Shown piece by piece: positions 7,265-16,548 of a stretch of DNA of 64,000 nt. Location of the stretch: positions 59,848-123,847 of the forward strand of contig DAHZHT010000004.1 in NCBI GenBank assembly GCA_027406905.1, given 5' to 3'. The notes under the pieces were generated by a model. The model searched no databases, was not told where the DNA came from, and was given only the letters and a program-made list of their open reading frames with translations. Every line of letters starts with the position of its first letter. The first letter of the stretch is position 1. Source of the stretch: Elusimicrobiota bacterium (GTDB taxonomy: Bacteria > Elusimicrobiota > Elusimicrobia > UBA1565 > UBA9628). Position numbers and translations under genes: made by a program.

Positions 7265-9549
7265 TTCCCGGCGCCGGGGGCTGGGTTCTTGATCGGCTTT
7301 TTGGCGGGCTTCTTTATCTTTTTCTTCGCCGCCAAATGGGCTTTCCAGTTTTTGTTTTTAGCGCGTTTTTTCTTTCGTGAAGATTTCTTCTTTGAAGCTT
7401 GCGGGGATTTTTTAGCGGAAGAAAGTCCGTAAGCCCGCTCAATTTGATATCGCGGGAAGTAGCGCTTGAGAATATCCTTCCAATCCATCCCCAAACTGGC
7501 CTGTCCCAGGGTTCCATTGAGACAAAGCCCCAATCCGCTTCCGGTTCCCGCTCCCCACAAAACAAAAAATTGGGCAAATGTTCCGTCACTCACCGGCGTC
7601 AGAGTAAACAGGCTTGAGCGCAAAGAATGAGGGGAAAGAACTTCTTGGATTTGAGAAAAATTAGACGCCTTCCAGCGCCCTTTGGCCCCTACCACCGTCA
7701 TCTCCAAGACCCGCCCGGTTTCAGAACGGCGGTTGATTTCGATATGTTTAATTTTGCCAATATCTTTAAACGTCTTGATTCTTTCCCTTATGGAATCGGC
7801 CGGAATAATTCTCACCCAGCGGGAATAGGTCTGGCGAATAGGCGCCGCATTTGAAAAAAGACTATCCGGAGGAAATCCATGAATCCAGCGTTCAAAATCA
7901 TCCGGAGAAGCGGGCGGAGAAATAGCGGTGGGAGCGTCAACAACCGAAATTAAATGTTTGAGCTGTGGATCCGGATAATCCGCCCCGTCTTCCGTAAATC
8001 CCCCACAATCCTGATGCCATGCGACCTTGGCGATGCGACCGCCATAGGATAAAACCTGTCCACTGGTGCCTTGAACGCCTTTGGTCGAGCGGCTCATTTC
8101 AGAAGTCACGCCGCGGTAACTCTGGCAGGCGGAAGAGTCGCAGGTATCGGATTTTTCCAAATTCGGCCGCCCCAAGCTTTTATACCACAAAGCCGTCGTG
8201 CGAGCGACAACCGCCGCCGCCCGATAAGCCTGGGACGGTTCTTGTCCGCCCATGACTCGCCCGACAACTCCATAGAGGTAATCTTCCACTCCGGTTTCGT
8301 TGACTAACTTAAACCCTTCTGGATTCGGAAAAACCTCGATAGTCCCGCGCAATTCGCGATCCCCGGGATCAAATCCAATCGTATTTGAAAAATGCGCGCT
8401 TTTAAGCAAAACCGATCCCAATGAACCGGAAGAGGGAATAATTTTAAACGGCTCTTTTGTCGCATACTCGATATTGTCCTCGGTATCGCGAACTTCAATC
8501 AGGCCATTTTCAGACTCAAAAGAGATTTGCCATTGATTGTAAGGCGCGATATTGTCGCGAATAACCTCATTGGCGTTGGAAACAATCTTAAATGAGCGAT
8601 TGGTCATGAAATAGACCCGCGTCATCGTGTGAGGACGCCCCTTTTCTCCGCAGAAAAGAGCCACGCGAATAGTCGGGCTTGATACATCCGCTTCCGTTGA
8701 GATATCTCCCGACAAAAAAGGCCTTGAAATTCGCTTCTCCAGAAGAATTTGACTGGTTGGTTCCGCCAAAAATTTTTCGATGGATTTAAGAATCCGCGCG
8801 AAGACGGCATTGCCGGGATCCAAGGACAATAAGTGATGATAGAGAATCCAAGCGTCCTTATTTTCTCCAATTTTAAATTCCAGTCGCGCCAGATCGACCA
8901 TGGCCTCAAAATTAAAAAGGTCCAGGCTCACGCTTTGATTGAAAGCGGCCACCGCCGCTTCCAGGTTTTTTAAGCGTAATTCCGTCTCTCCAGTTTTATC
9001 GTAAGCGACAGAGAGAATATAAGGGCTTTTCGTCAGGCATAGGCTCAGAGGTTTTATCGCCAGTTTAGGGTATCCATCCAGGTTTTCCGCGATCCCCAAG
9101 CCTAAATAAGATTCCGCTTGCTGGGACGAATTGAGAGAGCGCTTGAGCGCCTGAGAAAACGCCTCTTTCGCCTCGCGAAAATCTCCCGCGGAAAGATACG
9201 CCCAAGCTTCCTGATTGTAAACAAAACCATCCGCTTCGGAATTTAAAGAAGCCCGCATCCAATGGGCCAAGGCCTGATCGTTTTTTCCGGAATCCCTATC
9301 TAAAATCGCCAAATTTTCATCGGGGCGATCTATTTGAGAACCCATCACTTCCAGGTAGCGATAGGAATTTCTAGAGTCTCCAAAACGCCCCTCTAAAAAT
9401 GCCTGGTAACCTTCCTTGCGAACCTCTTGGACTTCTTTGTCAATGCGGGTTTGGACGGTTTGTGTCGATGAAACCGCCTCCATCCCAAAGACAGGCAAGC
9501 GCGCGCATAATAGCGCGGCCCACAAAAACCAAAACCCGCGCTTCATCAC
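7261..9549 (-). CDS. TPR-SpoIID/LytB domain protein
   Basis: A 762-residue exported protein: signal peptide (about 1-23), TPR-like repeats (about 40-260), a beta-rich segment, then a SpoIID/LytB domain (about 400-640) and a Lys/Ala/Pro-rich basic tail (last 55 residues). SpoIID enzymes cleave peptidoglycan glycan strands stripped of peptides. The family landmark around YLYGVV is present (421-429), as are VVARTTAL and a CGG loop, but the residue aligned with the catalytic Glu of the usual EM dipeptide is Val (V432-M433), so lytic activity is doubtful. It is last in a three-gene operon (overlap 9546-9549). A cell-wall binding or regulatory role is inferred. Confidence 0.85.
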   Translation of the reverse strand: MMKRGFWFLWAALLCARLPVFGMEAVSSTQTVQTRIDKEVQEVRKEGYQAFLEGRFGDSRNSYRYLEVMGSQIDRPDENLAILDRDSGKNDQALAHWMRASLNSEADGFVYNQEAWAYLSAGDFREAKEAFSQALKRSLNSSQQAESYLGLGIAENLDGYPKLAIKPLSLCLTKSPYILSVAYDKTGETELRLKNLEAAVAAFNQSVSLDLFNFEAMVDLARLEFKIGENKDAWILYHHLLSLDPGNAVFARILKSIEKFLAEPTSQILLEKRISRPFLSGDISTEADVSSPTIRVALFCGEKGRPHTMTRVYFMTNRSFKIVSNANEVIRDNIAPYNQWQISFESENGLIEVRDTEDNIEYATKEPFKIIPSSGSLGSVLLKSAHFSNTIGFDPGDRELRGTIEVFPNPEGFKLVNETGVEDYLYGVVGRVMGGQEPSQAYRAAAVVARTTALWYKSLGRPNLEKSDTCDSSACQSYRGVTSEMSRSTKGVQGTSGQVLSYGGRIAKVAWHQDCGGFTEDGADYPDPQLKHLISVVDAPTAISPPASPDDFERWIHGFPPDSLFSNAAPIRQTYSRWVRIIPADSIRERIKTFKDIGKIKHIEINRRSETGRVLEMTVVGAKGRWKASNFSQIQEVLSPHSLRSSLFTLTPVSDGTFAQFFVLWGAGTGSGLGLCLNGTLGQASLGMDWKDILKRYFPRYQIERAYGLSSAKKSPQASKKKSSRKKKRAKNKNWKAHLAAKKKIKKPAKKPIKNPAPGAGN

Positions 9550-10040
9550 CGGGGGCTGCTGATGCGCAACACGACTCGATTGGCGATATTGGGCAAGGAT
9601 TGCGCGCGCTGGACCATTCCTTCAATGTCCTGAACCAAATACCAGGCCTCAATCTTATATTCCGCTTCCCGCATATGCTGATGGGCAAGCAAGGCCTTGT
9701 CATGCAAGGCCTTCACATCCCGGTTTAAACGTTCGCAAACTCTCATCAAGGATTGCGCGGCCTTGACCGAAGACTCATCATAAACAGCGGAGCGTTCAAT
9801 GGCCCCCACCTGATTAGGGACAGCGGCGACATCAAAGCCAAAGCGCCTTACCTCTTGCCGAAAATGCTGGAGATCCGATCCAAACATCATGTCGGGATTT
9901 TTATGCCCATTTTTTACGTTCATGGCAATTCTCTGAGCGCGAAACAAAAGCTCGTCTAAGCGCGCGCTCTGAACGGAAACTCGATCGCAAAGAATGCCCA
10001 GGCTTCCTTCCACTTGTCTTAGAGCGCGATCCAATTCCAT
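9546..10040 (-). CDS. Helical protein of unknown function
   Basis: A 164-residue, mainly alpha-helical hydrophilic protein with no signal peptide, membrane helix or family I recognise. Heptad-like stretches (residues 1-45 and 90-150) suggest a coiled-coil or helical bundle. The ATG at 10040 has only a weak upstream purine run. The gene lies 31 bases after the GYF/coiled-coil gene and overlaps the SpoIID gene start by four bases, so the three are one transcription unit and this protein probably works with the envelope proteins on either side. Nothing more specific can be said. Confidence 0.7.
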   Translation of the reverse strand: MELDRALRQVEGSLGILCDRVSVQSARLDELLFRAQRIAMNVKNGHKNPDMMFGSDLQHFRQEVRRFGFDVAAVPNQVGAIERSAVYDESSVKAAQSLMRVCERLNRDVKALHDKALLAHQHMREAEYKIEAWYLVQDIEGMVQRAQSLPNIANRVVLRISSPR

Positions 10041-10071
10041 GATTTAAAGGCCTACGGCTTGAGCAATTGAT

Positions 10072-12048
10072 CTAATTCCTGATCCTGGCTTTAGGCGCCG
10101 CCGGCATTTGATCTGCCGCTGGGGAAGTTGGAGCCGCTATTGGAGCCCCGTTCTGATTTTGAGACCCGACAGCGGATCCCGGGTTCGGGATACCCGGCAT
10201 GATATCTGTTTTCTTCTCTTGTAATTTCTTAACGACAGGTTTTTTAGAAATAATTTTTTTCTTCGCCCGGTAAATCTTCTTTTTAATCAAAGGGCGCTTC
10301 TTAAGAGTTTTCCTCGCTGATTTTTTCTTAAGAGGATGGAATTGCGCCTTTCCGGACAATAAATCCAGCGCCAACTGATTTTGTCCCACCACTTGATGAA
10401 GAGACAAATCCGCCTGAAACTCGTAAGATTTTTGCATCCCATTCATCGTGGGCGGAGTTTGGTAATTGACTTGATAAAGGTTATCCTTGATTTTCTCGGC
10501 GCCCCATGGACTTAAGTCTCCCAATGGAGACTTGGAGGCTCCCAAGGCTTGGGAAATGGTTTTTCCGCTCGAAGGTATCGGCCAGTTTTGAACCATCTCA
10601 ACAGCGGAATCTTTAAAAGCTTTCTCTTGTTCCGCAGGAAGAGAAGCCGGAGCCGCGGGCGTAGCTGGCTTAGGCATCGAAAGTCCTAAAGCCGGCTGGG
10701 AAGAAGGAGTCTGAGACCGTACGGCCGGTTTTGGTTTGGAAAGCTCAAGGCCAGGAATAAGGCCTAAAACGTAAGCCAACGCAAACAAAGCGCCGCCCAA
10801 AACTACAAGAATGAAAATCCAAGCTCCTTTTTTAGATTTCTTTGGCGCTTTAGCGGGGGCCGATTGGACCCCCGATGGGGCTTCGGACAGGGAAGAGCTG
10901 TCTAAAGCCGCTATTTCTGCCTGGGGCTCTGGCGCGGCCGCCTCTAAAGGAGATCCAATAAGACTATCTCCTCCAAGGCCAGTAGCTTGAAGCGCATCCA
11001 TAGGCGTAGATGGAGAGCTGGAGAGATTGGGATCCGGAACATTCCCAATTGGCAAAATAAACTCCGGAGCGGCATCGCTTGGCGCTGGCGAAACCCCTTC
11101 TTCCATCGAAGCCGTTGGGGAAACCTCCGGCATAGAAGACGGGGGAGCAAACGGAGAGGGAGGAAAGCCGATATTCCCAGTTGCGGCAGGTTCCGGCATG
11201 GCTATTGGGGAAGGAGATTGAGGCATTACGGGATCCAGAGTCATCGCGGGATCTGCGGGAAGAGTGGCGGGAACAGATTCCTGCTTGATCTTAATTGACG
11301 CGATTTCATCTTTAAGCCCGCCAACCATGGCCCGCAACTCGTCTAAAGACGCGCTTAAAGCGGAACTTTGAGTATCTCCATTGACTTTTTCCGCCAACTC
11401 CTGGAAACGAGAATTCAAATCGGAAACCTGAGCAGACAAATTTTGACTTTCCTGACGTGACTGGGAAAGCGCCTCGAGTTTTTGGCTCAACTCTTCCATC
11501 AAACGCTTTTGCGAACGAGTCGCCTCCTCTAGCGGCGCCCATTGAGAGCGAGACTCGTTGGATATCTTTTCAATGTCGCCTTTTAAGGCTCCTAAAGACG
11601 AAAACGAATCCTCGAGATTTTGTATCCGGCGGCTCCAATCCTCACTATGCTGGCTATTACCATCAAATTTCGAGCGGAATTCATCTAACTCTCTTCGCGC
11701 TTCCTTGAAAGATTCTTGGAGCTGGCTAACGCTTTGCCCCAAAGCTCCCAATTTTTCATGGACAGCGCCCAACAAGCTCAGCTCCTTAATTAAAAGCGCG
11801 TCGCCGGGTTCTGAACTTAAAGCCGATTGACTCTGAGGAGCCGGAGAAGGAGGCGCTTTGGGCTTAGACAGCGCCTGTTGAATCGGAGACATCAAACTGG
11901 CTCTTTGCCAATCGCCGGCATCGGTGCCCTGACGCCCCTCGGGGCAGACCAAGGCATCGCCGGAAAAATCCGGGCGCGATAGCAATTCTTCAACCGCAAA
12001 AGGACCGACGACTTGATTGTTTTGAAAAATCCAATATCGCTCGCTCAT
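10072..12048 (-). CDS. GYF_2-coiled coil-membrane protein
   Basis: A 658-residue modular protein. Residues 3-55 form a GYF_2-type domain (start YWIFQNNQVVGPF), a proline-rich-peptide binding fold. Then come a long coiled coil (about 95-260), a Pro/Ala/Ser-rich stretch (about 265-400), a single membrane helix (about 408-430), a small globular segment (about 470-570) and a strongly basic Lys/Arg region with a Pro/Ala-rich end. No signal peptide precedes the GYF domain, so it should be cytoplasmic, with the C-terminal part outside. GAGG precedes the start. The protein may link cytoplasmic partners to the wall, consistent with the SpoIID gene in the same operon; this role is inferred. Confidence 0.82.
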   Translation of the reverse strand: MSERYWIFQNNQVVGPFAVEELLSRPDFSGDALVCPEGRQGTDAGDWQRASLMSPIQQALSKPKAPPSPAPQSQSALSSEPGDALLIKELSLLGAVHEKLGALGQSVSQLQESFKEARRELDEFRSKFDGNSQHSEDWSRRIQNLEDSFSSLGALKGDIEKISNESRSQWAPLEEATRSQKRLMEELSQKLEALSQSRQESQNLSAQVSDLNSRFQELAEKVNGDTQSSALSASLDELRAMVGGLKDEIASIKIKQESVPATLPADPAMTLDPVMPQSPSPIAMPEPAATGNIGFPPSPFAPPSSMPEVSPTASMEEGVSPAPSDAAPEFILPIGNVPDPNLSSSPSTPMDALQATGLGGDSLIGSPLEAAAPEPQAEIAALDSSSLSEAPSGVQSAPAKAPKKSKKGAWIFILVVLGGALFALAYVLGLIPGLELSKPKPAVRSQTPSSQPALGLSMPKPATPAAPASLPAEQEKAFKDSAVEMVQNWPIPSSGKTISQALGASKSPLGDLSPWGAEKIKDNLYQVNYQTPPTMNGMQKSYEFQADLSLHQVVGQNQLALDLLSGKAQFHPLKKKSARKTLKKRPLIKKKIYRAKKKIISKKPVVKKLQEKKTDIMPGIPNPGSAVGSQNQNGAPIAAPTSPAADQMPAAPKARIRN

Positions 12049-12087
12049 AGGACCTCAAAGCCTCCCAAATTTTGGCATCTCAGAAAA

Positions 12088-12115
12088 AGTATAACAACTC
12101 TAACTAACAAATCAA
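12088..12115 (-). promoter_or_regulatory. Promoter of GYF-SpoIID operon
   Basis: Minus strand: -35 TTGATT (12110-12115), 16-base spacer, -10 TATACT (12088-12093), about 40 bases before the GYF gene start. It sits back to back with the promoter of the divergent binding-protein gene in a 107-base AT-rich spacer. Confidence 0.6.
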
Positions 12116-12149
12116 TGACAAATTTGTTACGCCCGCTATATTCTATACT
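12115..12149 (+). promoter_or_regulatory. Promoter of binding-protein gene, leaderless type
   Basis: Plus strand: TATACT at 12144-12149 ends seven bases before the ATG at 12156, which would put the first transcribed base on the start codon. An alternative -10, TATATT (12137-12142), has ATGACA (12115-12120) 16 bases upstream as -35. With either, the leader is at most a few bases and no Shine-Dalgarno sequence fits, so the transcript looks leaderless. Confidence 0.55.
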
Positions 12150-12155
12150 TCTCTT

Positions 12156-13880
12156 ATGGGAAAATCATGGGGATTATTTTTAATTTTACTCGCCCGCCCG
12201 GCTTTCTGCGCCCCAAACAAGACCTTCGTTCTCGCCCAAGTTGATGAAATCACCAGCCTCGATCCGGCTTATCCATATGACAATGCCAGCCAAAATGTTA
12301 TTTTTAACGTCTACGATACCCTTTTAGGATTGAGCCCAAAATCTCCCGGACGTCTTATCCCTAAAATCGCGACCGCGATTCCCTCGCGCAAAAATGGCGG
12401 CATTTCTCCGGACGGACGCATCTACCGGTTTCATATTCGCAAAAACGTCCGCTTTCAAGATGGGCGGCTTTTATCTCCCGAGGATGTTCGCTATTCTCTT
12501 CTCCGCTTTATGCTCATGGACCGCCCCGGCGGCCCCTCGGGCCTTCTGTTAGAACCCATTTTAGGGATTAGCTCAACCCGCGAAAAAGGAGTTTCTCTTA
12601 AATCTATCTTCGATGCCGCCCAAAAAGCCGTGCGCGTTGAAGGAAACGATGTCGTTATTACGCTTAAGCGTCCCTTTGCCCCTTTCTTATCGATTATGGC
12701 TCGCTGGTCCTATGTCCTGCCCAAAAGTTGGGCCGTTGAACACGGAGACTGGGACGGGCACTGGTCATCTTTTTCCCGCTTTAACAACCCCCAAGAAGAC
12801 CGAAGCTATTTGCGCAATCATATGGACGGAAGCGGGCCCTTTAAGCTCGCGTTATGGAACTCAATCTCCAAATACGTGATTCTCGAACGGAACGACAATT
12901 ATTGGAGAAAACCCGCCTCTCTATCACGGGTGATTATCCGAACCATTCCGGAATTTTCAACCCAAAAATTGATGCTCAAAACCGGAGACGCCGACGCTAT
13001 CAGCGTGTCTCCCATTTTTTTAAGCGAGGTCTCTAGTCTCCCCAATGTAAAAATTATTCCCCACTTGCCGCGCTTAACCACTGATCCAGTGTTTTTCTTT
13101 ACTTTCCGCGTCAATCCGACCGCGAACCGAGACATCGGATCGGGGCGCCTGGGGGAAAACGGAATCCCTCCAGATTTCTTTTCCGATCGCGATGTCCGCC
13201 TTGGGATGAGTTACGCCTTTGACGCCCAAACCTTTGTCAACGACGCGCTCAAGGGCGAAGGGAAGAGGGCTAGAAGCGTGGTCCCTCCTGAGCTTTTACA
13301 GACAAACGCTCACTTTCCTTACCGATCTTATAATCTCAAAAAGGCGATCTCGCATTTTAAGCGGGCATTTAACGGAGAGCTTTGGAAGAAAGGATTTCAT
13401 TTCACCCTCACCTACAACGTCGGCTCTGAAAACCGAATGGCGGCGGCTCTTATCCTCAAGAAAAACGTCGAATCCCTCAATCCGAAATTTCACATCGACA
13501 TTCGCGGCCTCGACTGGCCCTCTTTCTTGGATAAAAGCGAAAAACATTTAATGCCGATTTTTATGCGCGGATGGTACGCCGATTATCCAAACGCCTATAA
13601 TTTTTTCTACGCATTTTTCGACTCAAACGGACGCTATCCTCTCGAACAACAATACCAGGACCCCCGAATGGATCGCCTCCTCAACAAATTTGCCGCGGCC
13701 CATAATCGCCTTATACAAAAGGAGTTAGACGAAAAAATTCTCAAACTCGCCAATTATGACGCGCCCAATATCCCGGTCGCTCACCCGACGGCCATTTACG
13801 CCTTGCGAAGCGAGGTCCAAGTCTTTTATGACAACCCTATCGCCCTGGGACTCGATTATTATTATATAAGGAAGAGATGA
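12156..13880 (+). CDS. Peptide-type ABC solute-binding protein (SBP_bac_5)
   Basis: A 574-residue exported protein with a short signal peptide ending in an Ala-rich site near residue 18. The body matches extracellular binding proteins of family 5 (oligopeptide/dipeptide/nickel type): the early DPAYPYDNASQ segment, GRIYRFHIRKNVRFQDGR, and later NYWRKP and MSYAFDAQTF blocks are hallmarks. Such proteins deliver substrates to an ABC permease, but no permease or ATPase genes are nearby, so its partners lie elsewhere or it serves another role. There is no lipobox. The last four bases overlap the start of nth (ATGA), which ties the two in one transcript despite unrelated functions. Confidence 0.88.
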   Translation: MGKSWGLFLILLARPAFCAPNKTFVLAQVDEITSLDPAYPYDNASQNVIFNVYDTLLGLSPKSPGRLIPKIATAIPSRKNGGISPDGRIYRFHIRKNVRFQDGRLLSPEDVRYSLLRFMLMDRPGGPSGLLLEPILGISSTREKGVSLKSIFDAAQKAVRVEGNDVVITLKRPFAPFLSIMARWSYVLPKSWAVEHGDWDGHWSSFSRFNNPQEDRSYLRNHMDGSGPFKLALWNSISKYVILERNDNYWRKPASLSRVIIRTIPEFSTQKLMLKTGDADAISVSPIFLSEVSSLPNVKIIPHLPRLTTDPVFFFTFRVNPTANRDIGSGRLGENGIPPDFFSDRDVRLGMSYAFDAQTFVNDALKGEGKRARSVVPPELLQTNAHFPYRSYNLKKAISHFKRAFNGELWKKGFHFTLTYNVGSENRMAAALILKKNVESLNPKFHIDIRGLDWPSFLDKSEKHLMPIFMRGWYADYPNAYNFFYAFFDSNGRYPLEQQYQDPRMDRLLNKFAAAHNRLIQKELDEKILKLANYDAPNIPVAHPTAIYALRSEVQVFYDNPIALGLDYYYIRKR

Positions 13881-14524
13881 AGACCCTGGAGCGTTCTAAG
13901 CGAATTCAAAAAATTCTAGAGGGTCTTAAAACCCTTTATCCCGACGCCCACTGCGAACTGAATTTTCGCTCTCCTTGGGAGCTCGCGGTAGCGACGATTC
14001 TCTCCGCCCAATGCACGGACAAGCGAGTCAATTCCGTCACCCCCGCTCTTTTTAAAAGATATCCGACGATTCAAGACTACGCCAAAGCCGATATCCACGA
14101 ACTTGAGTCGCTGATCCGCTCAACCGGCTTTTTCCGCTCAAAGGCTTTGTCTATTCAACAATCGGCGAGGACCCTTCTTGAGGATTTTAACGGTCAAATT
14201 CCCAAAACCATCCGCGAATTGACCCAGTTGCGCGGCGTGGCCAGAAAAACCGCCAACGTCATTCTCGGAACGGCTTTTGGCGTCGCGGAAGGGATCGTTG
14301 TCGACACCCATGTCAAACGAGTATCTTTCCGCTTAGGACTGACAAAAAAAACCAACCCTGTTCCCATTGAAAGAGATCTGATGTCTATTATTCCAAAGGA
14401 AGAATGGATTTTTTTCGGGCACGCCTTGGTCAGGCACGGAAGACAAGTCTGCTCGGCGCGAAAACCCCAATGTTCCTCATGTCGACTGAAGCCTCTTTGC
14501 CCTTATGGAATTAAAAACGCCTAA
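13877..14524 (+). CDS. nth: Endonuclease III, DNA glycosylase/AP lyase
   Basis: A 215-residue base-excision repair enzyme that removes oxidised pyrimidines and nicks abasic sites. It has the helix-hairpin-helix with the catalytic lysine (LRGVARKTANV), the catalytic aspartate in VDTHVKRV, and the C-terminal [4Fe-4S] loop with cysteines spaced C-x6-C-x2-C-x5-C (near residues 192-208). Length and motif order are those of typical Nth. GGAAGAG precedes the start, which overlaps the binding-protein stop. No frameshift or truncation is seen. Confidence 0.96.
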   Translation: MKTLERSKRIQKILEGLKTLYPDAHCELNFRSPWELAVATILSAQCTDKRVNSVTPALFKRYPTIQDYAKADIHELESLIRSTGFFRSKALSIQQSARTLLEDFNGQIPKTIRELTQLRGVARKTANVILGTAFGVAEGIVVDTHVKRVSFRLGLTKKTNPVPIERDLMSIIPKEEWIFFGHALVRHGRQVCSARKPQCSSCRLKPLCPYGIKNA

Positions 14525-14593
14525 ACCCCGCTTTTTACCGTTTTTTTACCATTCTGTCACAAATTCGATACAAACAAGGAGAATCATAATTTT

Positions 14594-15703
14594 ATGGCAG
14601 ACAAAGAACTGACTTTAAACCAACTTTTATCGGAAGCGATCACGGTGGGCGGAAGCGATCTTCATCTAGTCCACGGTTCACCTCCGATGGTCCGGGTTTC
14701 GGGCGAAATAGCGGCGTTGAAACATCCGGCCTTAATCTCGGATGAAATCATGGCCTTGCTAAAACCGTTCATTAACCAAAATGAAATGGACGCCTTTAAA
14801 CGGGAACTCCACCTCCATTTTTCAAGGAGCATCGACTCTCTGGGGAGATTTCGCTTCTCCCTCTACTATGCTCTGGGAACGGTGGGAGCGACCATACGAA
14901 TCATCACCAGCAAAATTTACCCGCTGGCCGCCCTAGGGCTTCCCCCCATCGTCGGCAATTTAATCACGAGAAAAACCGGCATCATTTTGGTCACCGGGCC
15001 TACCGGAAGCGGAAAAAGCACGACCATGGCGGCGATGCTGGAACAGCTCAATCAAAGCGGAAGACCGCAAAAAATAATCACCATTGAAGACCCCATCGAG
15101 ACTATTTTTAAACCCGCCCGCTGCATTTTCGTTCAGCGGGAAGTGGGAGTCGATACCCCCTCGTTTGAAACGGGAACATTAGACGCGCTAAGGCAAGATC
15201 CTGATATTCTGTGCATCGGAGAACTGAGAGATTCTAAATCCATTCAGGCCGCGATGCTGGCCGCCGAAACCGGACACTTAGTCATCACGACCCTGCATAC
15301 CCGCGACGCGTCAAAAACGGCCCAAAGAATCATTTCTTCTTTTCCGGAAGCCGATCAACAAGCCTTAAGCGAGCAGTTCGCTTCTACCATTGAAGCCGTC
15401 ATATCTCAGGAACTTCTGCCAAGAGCCGACGGAAAAGGGATGGTGATCGCGCCCGAGATTTTAATCGCCACCTCGGCTGTCCGGCAACTCATCCGCGAGC
15501 GCCGATTGGAAGCCATTACTGACGCGATTCAATCCGGGGCCAAAGTCGGAATGATTTTCAAAGACATGTGGCTAAGCAATCTCCTGCAGAAAAATATTAT
15601 TTCACGGGACACCGCTTTAGGGGCGGCTCACAGCGCGGAAATGCTGGATGAAAAAAATAAGGTTCCGCCGCCCAAGGAAAATGTCTTTTTCCGGAAACTC
15701 TAG
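14594..15703 (+). CDS. pilT: Type IV pilus retraction ATPase PilT
   Basis: A 369-residue hexameric secretion ATPase that powers pilus retraction. The N-terminal PAS-like part has GGSDLHL. The core has Walker A GPTGSGKST, an Asp box reading CIGELRD, Walker B and the His box TLHTRDAS. The C-terminal AVRQLIRE block resembles the AIRNLIRE motif that separates PilT from PilB. AAGGAG lies 12 bases upstream of the ATG, a slightly long spacing. No other pilus genes are adjacent, as is common for pilT. Its stop codon interlocks with the stop of the convergent gene (15700-15703), and the 69-base gap to nth has a weak promoter-like pair at best. Confidence 0.93.
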   Translation: MADKELTLNQLLSEAITVGGSDLHLVHGSPPMVRVSGEIAALKHPALISDEIMALLKPFINQNEMDAFKRELHLHFSRSIDSLGRFRFSLYYALGTVGATIRIITSKIYPLAALGLPPIVGNLITRKTGIILVTGPTGSGKSTTMAAMLEQLNQSGRPQKIITIEDPIETIFKPARCIFVQREVGVDTPSFETGTLDALRQDPDILCIGELRDSKSIQAAMLAAETGHLVITTLHTRDASKTAQRIISSFPEADQQALSEQFASTIEAVISQELLPRADGKGMVIAPEILIATSAVRQLIRERRLEAITDAIQSGAKVGMIFKDMWLSNLLQKNIISRDTALGAAHSAEMLDEKNKVPPPKENVFFRKL

Positions 15704-16548
15704 GGTTGTGCCCCTAGAGTCCGGCGCGTTTTTTGAGAGAAGAGCTCTAAATCCTCAGCCCGATAGAAGGGGACTTCTCTCAAACGCCTAATCCCGCCCC
15801 AATGGATGAGTTTTTGGGCATCCTCGAGAAAAACTCCCGGATAGACCCTGCCCGCGGCGACGACCAAGCGGCCTTCTTCCCGACTGATAACCCCGTCAAA
15901 ATCGGGACCATAGAGTTGGATAAAATCTCTAATCTCGGAAACAAATGGAACTCGGTCGGAAACGCGGTAAAGAGAATAAGGGTCACGGGAAAAAAGAACG
16001 GAGTCAAAAGCGGTTTTTTCCAATTCTCCATGCATGAGCTTGCGTCCAATTTCTTCCGCGACTAATTTTTGCGCCTCAAGGACGCTGGAGTTAAAATCAC
16101 GCGAAAATTGAGAATCTTTGACTCCATATTCCACCGCGAACAAGACGCGATTGACCCGCGCGTAAAAAAGGCTGTCTTCCGTTTTTATCGGGAGATCTAA
16201 AGAAGCAATAGACAAAGCTCGAATCAGGGCTAAATCAATATCCGGAGAAGGAACTTTCGCCAAAGCGTTTTTACTAAATACAAACCGGGGGCGAGGCGCG
16301 AAAACATAATCAATCAAGCGATTTTTTTTGACAGATCCGATGAAAGCGGGAATTGTGCTCGTTTCAGCCAAAAGCTTCCGCCCGATTTCCGTCTCGGAAA
16401 TTTCTCTTTTTAATCTTTCCAGATTACGCGATTCGGGAATGGATAAACTTCTTTCGGAAAAACCCAAATCCGATGGAGACACCGCCGGTTGGGCAAATGA
16501 AAAACCGCCGCAAACGCCTATGAAAAACCCCGCGAGAAGGCCTTTCAA
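15700..16548 (-). CDS. Exported protein of unknown function
   Basis: A 282-residue protein with a clear signal peptide (hydrophobic 3-18, ending near A19) and a mixed alpha/beta hydrophilic body. I do not recognise a family. The sequence is rich in Arg and Ser, with an IDLALIRALSIASLDLP stretch that could be a buried helix. Its start overlaps the end of the ferredoxin reductase gene by four bases, so it is co-transcribed with that gene. Its stop is interlocked with that of pilT. A periplasmic location is inferred from the signal peptide. Confidence 0.7.
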   Translation of the reverse strand: MKGLLAGFFIGVCGGFSFAQPAVSPSDLGFSERSLSIPESRNLERLKREISETEIGRKLLAETSTIPAFIGSVKKNRLIDYVFAPRPRFVFSKNALAKVPSPDIDLALIRALSIASLDLPIKTEDSLFYARVNRVLFAVEYGVKDSQFSRDFNSSVLEAQKLVAEEIGRKLMHGELEKTAFDSVLFSRDPYSLYRVSDRVPFVSEIRDFIQLYGPDFDGVISREEGRLVVAAGRVYPGVFLEDAQKLIHWGGIRRLREVPFYRAEDLELFSQKTRRTLGAQP

